A DNA stretch of 64,000 nt. Origin: Chryseobacterium sp. OSA05B. Its GTDB lineage: Bacteria; Bacteroidota; Bacteroidia; Flavobacteriales; Weeksellaceae. The DNA lies in assembly GCF_019970065.1 (NCBI RefSeq), contig NZ_JAHXYH010000004.1, forward strand, positions 470,748-534,747, in the 5' to 3' direction. Shown here piece after piece: positions 58,929 to 64,000 of this stretch (the first letter of the stretch is position 1; every line of letters begins with the position of its first letter). The notes below the pieces were generated by a model. It did no database searches, was not told the DNA's origin, and saw only the letters and a list, made by a program, of their open reading frames with translations. Both the position numbers and the translations under genes were made by a program.

Positions 58929-59744
58929 ATGAAAAATATTATATCAATCCTGTTTCTTATAGCAGGACTGTCTCTTTCTGCCCAGGTGGGAGTCAACACC
59001 AGCTCGCCAAAATCCAAACTGGACGTCAATGGTGATGTCAATTTAAGAAATAAAATCGTTGTTCTGAATGCTCCGGACAATACTCTTTCTCAGGGGAATA
59101 ATGACCAGATCCTTGTTTCTCAGGGTGAAGGCTATCCACCGATCTGGAAAAGTCTCCGTATTCCGGAATACGAACCCAATAAATTCTATCTGATATTCAA
59201 TAACTCCTTTTCAGACAGAACAGGAGTGAAGTTTACCAGTTCAGAACAGTCTACCATCGCTGCCAAGAATACAGCTTTCACGAAAGGCGCTGATATTTCC
59301 AGTCTTCCTGGATTTAAGAAGATCGCGGGTCTTTCACAGCCTATCAGCGTATTCAGTACAGACAGCAAGACTTATTTTCAGTTTGAAACAGTAGTGCAGG
59401 CCAATCTTCCTTCCAATGGAACGACAGATATTTCTATAGATTACGCCTGTGGTATTTTTGTTGATGACAAACTGGTGAATCTCAGACAGAGAAACCTGAA
59501 AGCAAGTAGTGCAAGCAGTACCTTCATTACCCATAATCAGATCGGGGTTGTTGCTAATCTTTCCAAAGGGCAGCATACTGTAAGTGTTGCCTGCTCAAGG
59601 TTAGGATCTTACAGTACGACAAGTGATGTTGTATTGGCCATTGGAATCAATGCAGAAACCAACATTAACAGTTTTATCGCACAGTCTTCCCTAAAAGTGG
59701 ATGTATACGAAATCCCTCAGGTATTTAACCCTATTATAAATTAA
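58929..59744 (+). CDS. Secreted VGIGTTxP-type protein 2
   Basis: A 271-residue paralogue of the preceding gene. The ATG at 58929 is chosen; the TTG at 58926 would add one residue. Signal peptide ends SLSAQ, then VGVNTSSPKSKLDVNGDVNLR. The segments QILVSQGEGYPPIWKSL and IDYACGIFVDDKLVNLRQRN match protein 1. It starts three bases after protein 1 ends, so co-translation is likely. Function unknown. Confidence 0.72.
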   Translation: MKNIISILFLIAGLSLSAQVGVNTSSPKSKLDVNGDVNLRNKIVVLNAPDNTLSQGNNDQILVSQGEGYPPIWKSLRIPEYEPNKFYLIFNNSFSDRTGVKFTSSEQSTIAAKNTAFTKGADISSLPGFKKIAGLSQPISVFSTDSKTYFQFETVVQANLPSNGTTDISIDYACGIFVDDKLVNLRQRNLKASSASSTFITHNQIGVVANLSKGQHTVSVACSRLGSYSTTSDVVLAIGINAETNINSFIAQSSLKVDVYEIPQVFNPIIN

Positions 59745-59751
59745 TCCAGTC

Positions 59752-60495
59752 ATGAAAAAAATTATTATCGTAAAATCTTTGTTATGGGCTGTTTTGGCTC
59801 ATGCGCAGGTGGGAATTAATACCCCAAACCCTGTTAATATGCTGGATGTAAACGGGGATATCAATGTAAGAAAAGAGATCAGAACCGGAGGAACGAATCT
59901 GTTGAGAGGATCCGCAGGAGCGGCAGGAACAATCCTTCACAACAATTCTGAAATGAATACGAATGACTGGAAAAGTATAAAAATAGCAGACGGACAGGGA
60001 AGTATGTCTGTATTTTCATTGAATACGGTGGCGGATCAGACCGGTGCGGTATTTTCTTCTCCAAACGGGGTTACCACTCCTTATACAGAAGGGACGGCCA
60101 TCACAAGTGCATGGACTGTTCTTCCCGGAACCAATGATACTTTTTCCATCACCAATGCTGTCAATAAAGTAGCTTTTACTTTCCAGACTACAGCACAGAA
60201 GACCGGAAATACAAATGCTTCATCAGGTTTTGCATGTGGTATTTTTGTAGATAATACCCTGAGAGCGGTGAGAACGGATGTATTGATCGGTTCTGAGGGC
60301 AGTTATAAGATCTTTAATCTGAATGCTACCCTGACCAATCTTACGCCCAAAAACAATTATGCTGTAAAGGTGGCCTGTACAAAGAGGAATCTGAATTCGG
60401 GGACGCTGGGAATTGGAACGGCGGTCAACACAGAATTTCTGAATAATGAAATGTCGCAGTCTGTTTTAACTACTTCAGTGCTTCAGCCTTATTAA
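59752..60495 (+). CDS. Secreted VGIGTTxP-type protein 3
   Basis: A 247-residue paralogue of the two preceding genes. Signal peptide ends LAHAQ; VGINTPNPVNMLDVNGDINVR follows. ASSGFACGIFVDNTLRAVR repeats the shared FACGIF pattern. The link GEG(L/Y)PPxWKSL of the other two is replaced by a shorter MNTNDWKSI. It lies eight bases after protein 2. A strong terminator ends the group. Confidence 0.7.
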   Translation: MKKIIIVKSLLWAVLAHAQVGINTPNPVNMLDVNGDINVRKEIRTGGTNLLRGSAGAAGTILHNNSEMNTNDWKSIKIADGQGSMSVFSLNTVADQTGAVFSSPNGVTTPYTEGTAITSAWTVLPGTNDTFSITNAVNKVAFTFQTTAQKTGNTNASSGFACGIFVDNTLRAVRTDVLIGSEGSYKIFNLNATLTNLTPKNNYAVKVACTKRNLNSGTLGIGTAVNTEFLNNEMSQSVLTTSVLQPY

Positions 60496-60710
60496 ACATA
60501 AAAATAAATACCTGAATCCGGAACAGAATGCAGCTCAGGAATTCTGACGTTGCAAAAGAGGAGTTATGAGGTAAGAAAGATCAGCTGCAATTGCCTTTTT
60601 CAAATTTTACAATCTGTAATCAATCGGGAAGTTAATTGTAACTTACGGCGTCGATTTTTCATCATCCTGGCTTTTCACTTTAATTTTGTTAATCCGGACT
60701 CAGATCATAT

Positions 60711-60745
60711 AACCTAAAAACATCATGTTTTTAGGTTTTTTTTGA
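60711..60745 (+). terminator. Strong terminator after secreted trio
   Basis: Thirteen-base arms AACCTAAAAACAT (60711-60723) and ATGTTTTTAGGTT (60725-60737) with a one-base loop and a T run of eight. The preceding gap 60496-60710 shows no gene. Confidence 0.8.
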
Positions 60746-60807
60746 AAAAAGATATAGATTATTACGGATTTGTTGAATAAGTAAATGTTTTCATCGAAAA
60801 AATGAAT

Positions 60808-60815
60808 TATATTTG
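60808..60815 (+). promoter_or_regulatory. -7 element for 60839 lipoprotein
   Basis: TATATTTG, 23 bases before the ATG. Confidence 0.5.
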
Positions 60816-60838
60816 TAAACTCACTAAAATATTTTTTC

Positions 60839-61714
60839 ATGGGAAAAAACTATCTTTTTAAAGTTATTGCCGGAGTATTTTTCGGACTTCTGGTTTCATG
60901 TGACAACTCTTCTTCAGACCAATTCGAACCAAGTGCGAATAATGGAGGTAATAACGGGAATACAACACCGCCCCCTGCCAGAGTGCTGGAAAAGATCACT
61001 TCTAACGCTACCGTTCTGGAAGAATATACCATGAATGGGACTGTTTTTCAGAAAGGAATGCTAAAAGACGGAAGTACCAATAATTATTATACAGGTACTG
61101 CAACCTATATCAATAACAAGATCGGGAAAATAAAATTTATCGGAAGCCTTACCGGCAGTATGGTTTATGATTTCAGTGTAAGTGAAAACAGCAAAGGTAA
61201 TGTCTATAGTGCTACATGTACTGCTACAGCTGCTGTGGCTTTGGATTCTTTTATAAGTGATTATACTTTTACTTACGATGCAGATGGTAAAAAACTTGTA
61301 AAAATCCTGGAAAAAAGAAAAGTAGCCGGAAATACAGCGTACAGCTTATTTACAGAAAGTACTTTTACCTATATAGGAGACAATATTTTCAAGGCAGACT
61401 GTGCGAAAGGAACGCTTACAGGAACAGGAGATCCCAATATGACTACAGCGAAGAGAACGGTGTACAGCTACCAGAACTATGATTCCAAGATCAATCCGTA
61501 CTCTACACTTCCAAAATCATTCTTTACAGCATGGAGTCTTATTCGTCCTGAGAACTTCTACAGAATCTCTCCGAACAATCCTACATCGGTATTTGTAATG
61601 CCTCCGGCTCCCGCGCCTGGTGTAGATACTCCGATGACCTATCTGTATGATGCATTTAATTATCCTGTGTCTGATAAGAATCAGGTGCTTAAATATGTGT
61701 ACAGAACTTTATAA
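60839..61714 (+). CDS. Lipoprotein of unknown family, paralogue A
   Basis: A 291-residue protein with lipobox GLLVSCDNSSSDQ near residue 20. It begins the mature part with a low-complexity stretch (NNGGNNGNTTPPP). The body has repeated strand-rich text, and the late segments YQNYDSKINPYSTLP and SPNNPTSVFVMPP match the next gene. No known domain was recognised; YD-repeat-like character is seen but not convincing. Confidence 0.68.
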   Translation: MGKNYLFKVIAGVFFGLLVSCDNSSSDQFEPSANNGGNNGNTTPPPARVLEKITSNATVLEEYTMNGTVFQKGMLKDGSTNNYYTGTATYINNKIGKIKFIGSLTGSMVYDFSVSENSKGNVYSATCTATAAVALDSFISDYTFTYDADGKKLVKILEKRKVAGNTAYSLFTESTFTYIGDNIFKADCAKGTLTGTGDPNMTTAKRTVYSYQNYDSKINPYSTLPKSFFTAWSLIRPENFYRISPNNPTSVFVMPPAPAPGVDTPMTYLYDAFNYPVSDKNQVLKYVYRTL

Positions 61715-61740
61715 ACCGGATTTGATTATCGGTTTTATTT
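61713..61740 (+). terminator. Weak terminator between the two lipoprotein genes
   Basis: AAACCG (61713-61718) and CGGTTT (61730-61735) across an 11-base loop, then TATTT. Confidence 0.35.
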
Positions 61741-61779
61741 GAATATAAATAAAAACATAACTTTTATTCAGAAAAAAGT

Positions 61780-61787
61780 TATATTTG
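61780..61787 (+). promoter_or_regulatory. -7 element for 61813 lipoprotein
   Basis: TATATTTG, 25 bases before the ATG. Confidence 0.5.
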
Positions 61788-61812
61788 TCAAAAAATAAAC
61801 AATCACCTGGAA

Positions 61813-62745
61813 ATGAAACGACTTTTCTACTTTATTTTATTAATAGCAGGATTTTCTTCAATACATTCCTGCAAAGACATGTTAGACGAAGACGGGGATC
61901 CATTATTGGATTTGAATGATACTGGAGGATTAACCGGTCCAAGAGCATTATATAGAGAAATTACAAATAAAGATACATTAGCGGAATATCACTACAGTGG
62001 ACTTTTGGTAACTAAAGTGATCACAGATAGTGCTTCCATTACGGATATCGCATACAGCGGAAACAAAGTAAGTCAGGTTACCTTCAATGGATTTTTGGAT
62101 CTTGATGGTAATGGAAAACTGGATAAAGACAGTGTGTCTTACAGCCAGTTATTTACTTACGGGCCTAATGACAGACTGGAAACAGTTTCTGAGAACCGTT
62201 CTGTTTTCAGAAGACCTCCACCTGTACCACCTGCAACCAATCCGGGACCTCAGACACTTTTAAGAAAGACAAAGACCCTTTACAATATCAAGTATAATGC
62301 GTCTACTGCCAAGATGGATTCCATCATTATGAGAAACGGTCCTGATGTATCGGGAACACCTTTCGCTTACACTGATTATTCCAAAACAGGATATACCTAC
62401 CTTGGAGACAATGTTTCTAAAGTGGTAAGACATTACGGACCTATTGCCGGAGGTACATTCGGAAGACCTATTAATAAGTATGCTTACGAGTTCTTTAATT
62501 ATGATACGGAGATCAGTCCATTTACACTGCTTCCTTCAGTATATAAAATTTCAAGACTTTTATCAACGGAAATTAATGACAGAGAAAGTCATATCTTATC
62601 TCCGAACAACCCTAAAAAAGCATCTGTAACAGATCTTTTACCTCCGATACCTTCACCGGTTATCAGAACGACCAACTACAACTACGATCCTCAGACATAT
62701 ATGACGAGAGGATTTGGTGTAAACTACATTTATAAGCCTTTCTAA
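61813..62745 (+). CDS. Lipoprotein of unknown family, paralogue B
   Basis: A 310-residue protein with lipobox FSSIHSCKDMLDEDGD. The acidic residues after Cys fit a surface-export signal. SPNNPKKASVTDLLPP and FFNYDTEISPFTLLP parallel the previous gene, so the pair arose by duplication with strong divergence. Family unrecognised. Each copy has its own -7 element. Confidence 0.68.
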   Translation: MKRLFYFILLIAGFSSIHSCKDMLDEDGDPLLDLNDTGGLTGPRALYREITNKDTLAEYHYSGLLVTKVITDSASITDIAYSGNKVSQVTFNGFLDLDGNGKLDKDSVSYSQLFTYGPNDRLETVSENRSVFRRPPPVPPATNPGPQTLLRKTKTLYNIKYNASTAKMDSIIMRNGPDVSGTPFAYTDYSKTGYTYLGDNVSKVVRHYGPIAGGTFGRPINKYAYEFFNYDTEISPFTLLPSVYKISRLLSTEINDRESHILSPNNPKKASVTDLLPPIPSPVIRTTNYNYDPQTYMTRGFGVNYIYKPF

Positions 62746-62767
62746 AAAGAATCTTTATAATATACAG

Positions 62768-62796
62768 GCCCAATCTTCACAAGATTGGGCTTTTTT
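62768..62796 (+). terminator. Terminator after lipoprotein B
   Basis: GCCCAATCTT (62768-62777) and AAGATTGGGC (62781-62790) with CAC loop, then TTTTTT. Confidence 0.85.
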
Positions 62797-62809
62797 ATTT
62801 TTTATCTCT

Positions 62810-62817
62810 TAATTTTG
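62810..62817 (+). promoter_or_regulatory. -7 element for pth
   Basis: TAATTTTG, 14 bases before the ATG at 62832, predicting a short leader. Confidence 0.5.
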
Positions 62818-62831
62818 CAAAAAATTTCTCA

Positions 62832-63395
62832 ATGAAATATTTAATAGTCGGTCTAGGAAACAAAGGCCCGGAATATGAAAACACACGCCACAATATAGGG
62901 TTCAAAGTAGCAGAGAAAATAGCGGAAACGCTGGAAGCTCCATTTAATACGACAAATTTCGGATGGATGGCAGAAGGAAAGTACAAAGGAAGAAAGGTAT
63001 TGATTCTGAAGCCGGATACGTACATGAATCTTTCCGGAAATGCTGTAAAATTCTGGATGCAGAAAGAGAATATTCCTTTGGAAAACGTACTGATCATTAC
63101 CGATGATCTTGTGCTTCCGTTCGGTACCCTGAGAATGAAAATGAAAGGTTCCGATGCGGGGCACAACGGACTGAAAAGCATCAATGAAATGCTGCAGACT
63201 CAGAATTACGCAAGACTCCGTTTCGGAATCTCTGCAGATTTTTCAGAAGGACGTCAGGCAGATTATGTGCTGGGAACATGGAACGAAGAAGAAAATGAAA
63301 AGCTGGGCGAAAGAATTGAGAAGTTCTCTAAAGCCAGTCTGTCCTTTATTTTTGCAGGAATCGGGAATACCATGTCTGCTTTTAACGGAAAGTAA
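62832..63395 (+). CDS. pth: Peptidyl-tRNA hydrolase
   Basis: A 187-residue cytoplasmic enzyme that frees tRNA from stalled peptidyl-tRNA. Asn10 in VGLGNKGPEYENTRHN and His20 form the catalytic site with the later Asp in GSDAGHNGLKSI. Length is usual. It appears monocistronic, with a repeat-like element beginning at its stop codon. Confidence 0.95.
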   Translation: MKYLIVGLGNKGPEYENTRHNIGFKVAEKIAETLEAPFNTTNFGWMAEGKYKGRKVLILKPDTYMNLSGNAVKFWMQKENIPLENVLIITDDLVLPFGTLRMKMKGSDAGHNGLKSINEMLQTQNYARLRFGISADFSEGRQADYVLGTWNEEENEKLGERIEKFSKASLSFIFAGIGNTMSAFNGK

Positions 63396-63617
63396 TTAAC
63401 CTGAGCTCGGGTTAAGAAGTAAGGATTAAAAGGCTGGAGGATGGAAGTACTGTTGGGTACTAAATATTAAACAGTTACCTTTAATTTTGTTGAAGCAGTT
63501 TTAAATAATTAATAAAACCAGGCTGCAATTCTTTCTGTGGGCCTCTATAACTTATATCTTAGGGCTTCAGACCTTATTAATAAAAACAGAAAGGTCTTAT
63601 CCCGAACTCAGGTTGAT
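63395..63617. mobile_element. MITE-like element with 23-bp inverted ends
   Basis: The left end (63395-63417) starts ATTAACCTGAGCTCGGG. The right end (63595-63617), read as its reverse complement, starts ATCAACCTGAGTTCGGG. They match at 20 of 23 bases. The 223-base element begins on the last base of the pth stop codon and contains no gene. Short internal inverted sequence (AGACCTT ... AAGGTCT) is also visible. Mobility is inferred from end structure only; it could instead be a dispersed REP-like repeat. Confidence 0.5.
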
Positions 63618-63684
63618 GTATAATTGTTTTGGGTGGAATGATAATATATTATGGATTTCCGTGAAGTAATTCACATTTTTTCCT

Positions 63685-63762
63685 TCATTTATCACTCCGG
63701 CATGAGAAAAAAGAAGCAATAATTCCAAGTAGGAAAACGAATTTTAATAGACGTTCCATCAT
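63685..63762 (-). CDS. Possible tiny lipoprotein-like ORF
   Basis: Twenty-five residues: MMERLLKFVFLLGIIASFFS then CRSDK and a stop. The only feature is a good lipoprotein signal with lipobox ASFFSC. It lies 29 bases after the outer-membrane protein gene, on the same strand. It may be an entericidin-like toxin/antitoxin-type lipoprotein, or a remnant of a longer lipoprotein gene. Codon use offers little evidence at this size. Confidence 0.3.
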   Translation of the reverse strand: MMERLLKFVFLLGIIASFFSCRSDK

Positions 63763-63791
63763 TTTATTGTTTTTAACCTGCTGCTTTTCTA

Positions 63792-64000
63792 TCAGAACCC
63801 ATAGCTGATGCCGGCGGTAACAATACCCTTGTTTCCATATCCTACTTCAGCAAATCCTGCCAGTTTTTTGCCGACTCTTAATCCCGCAGGACTTACCTGA
63901 TAGGCAAAGCCAACTTTGCTGTCTTTGGCAGTCTGGCCGTTTTTACGCTCTGTTGACGAAGTAAGATTAACACCTGCCGCTGCCGAGCCATAAAAATTCA
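63792..64000 (-). CDS. Outer-membrane beta-barrel protein, 3' part only
   Basis: The frame is open to the window edge, so the start is outside. The 68 visible residues include VGFAYQVSPAGLRVGKKLAG and end VGYGNKGIVTAGISYGF, with alternating hydrophobic strands and a terminal Phe, as in small outer-membrane barrels. No further assignment is possible from this portion. The stop is at 63792-63794. Confidence 0.6.
   Translation of the reverse strand, partial: NFYGSAAAGVNLTSSTERKNGQTAKDSKVGFAYQVSPAGLRVGKKLAGFAEVGYGNKGIVTAGISYGF

Overview
The window looks like a chromosomal segment from a flavobacterium of the Chryseobacterium/Elizabethkingia type (Weeksellaceae). The evidence is type IX secretion type B sorting domains, an exosortase F pair, TonB-dependent receptors with SusC-style regulatory domains, many Flavobacteriia-only families (DUF4293, DUF6146, DUF6702, DUF5689), AT-rich codon use, weak Shine-Dalgarno signals and repeated promoter elements of the Bacteroidota form TAnnTTTG. 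This assignment is inferred from gene content; no search was run.

Layout. 1-2116 (+): LUD-domain protein, cdsA and psd (phospholipid synthesis). 2260-6289 (-): DUF1801 protein, MsbA-type ABC exporter, M28 peptidase, DUF4293 protein. 6435-9249 (+): rho and superoxide dismutase. 9357-15559: a secreted nuclease/phosphatase-like enzyme divergent from a TonB receptor plus DUF5689 lipoprotein, possibly a nucleic-acid or phosphoester scavenging set. 15651-16654: two unknown genes, one with two Sm-like repeats. 17071-20717 (-): AmgK-like sugar kinase, RapZ-C protein, MurU-like nucleotidyltransferase, LOG protein and DUF6702 protein, probably a cell-wall sugar recycling group. 20995-21946 (+): exosortase XrtF and its partner. 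22128-24688 (-): zinc-type CDF exporter, asd, small membrane protein.

24739-31620 (-) is the most unusual region: a class I lanthipeptide locus with three precursor genes, a terminator-like hairpin, a LanC cyclase with intact zinc ligands, a split LanB (dehydratase and elimination domains in two genes) and a second LanC-like protein lacking all zinc ligands. No peptidase or exporter gene is in the cluster. A nucleotidyltransferase and a TonB receptor lie just upstream. The block is visibly richer in A+T than its neighbours.

34488-37589 (-): NAD synthesis (nadB, nadC) and a nitroreductase. 37719-49554 (-): four paralogous type IX-secreted proteins flanking rnhA and dnaB, with domain relationships that suggest module exchange. 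49646-53882 (-): MFS transporter, GH3-like protein and small exported proteins. 54137-64000: mfd, three paralogous secreted proteins, two paralogous lipoproteins, pth, a possible MITE-like element, a tiny lipoprotein-like ORF and the end of an outer-membrane protein. Several intergenic regions carry short dispersed repeat families that are described separately. No rRNA, tRNA, CRISPR array or transposase gene was recognised.
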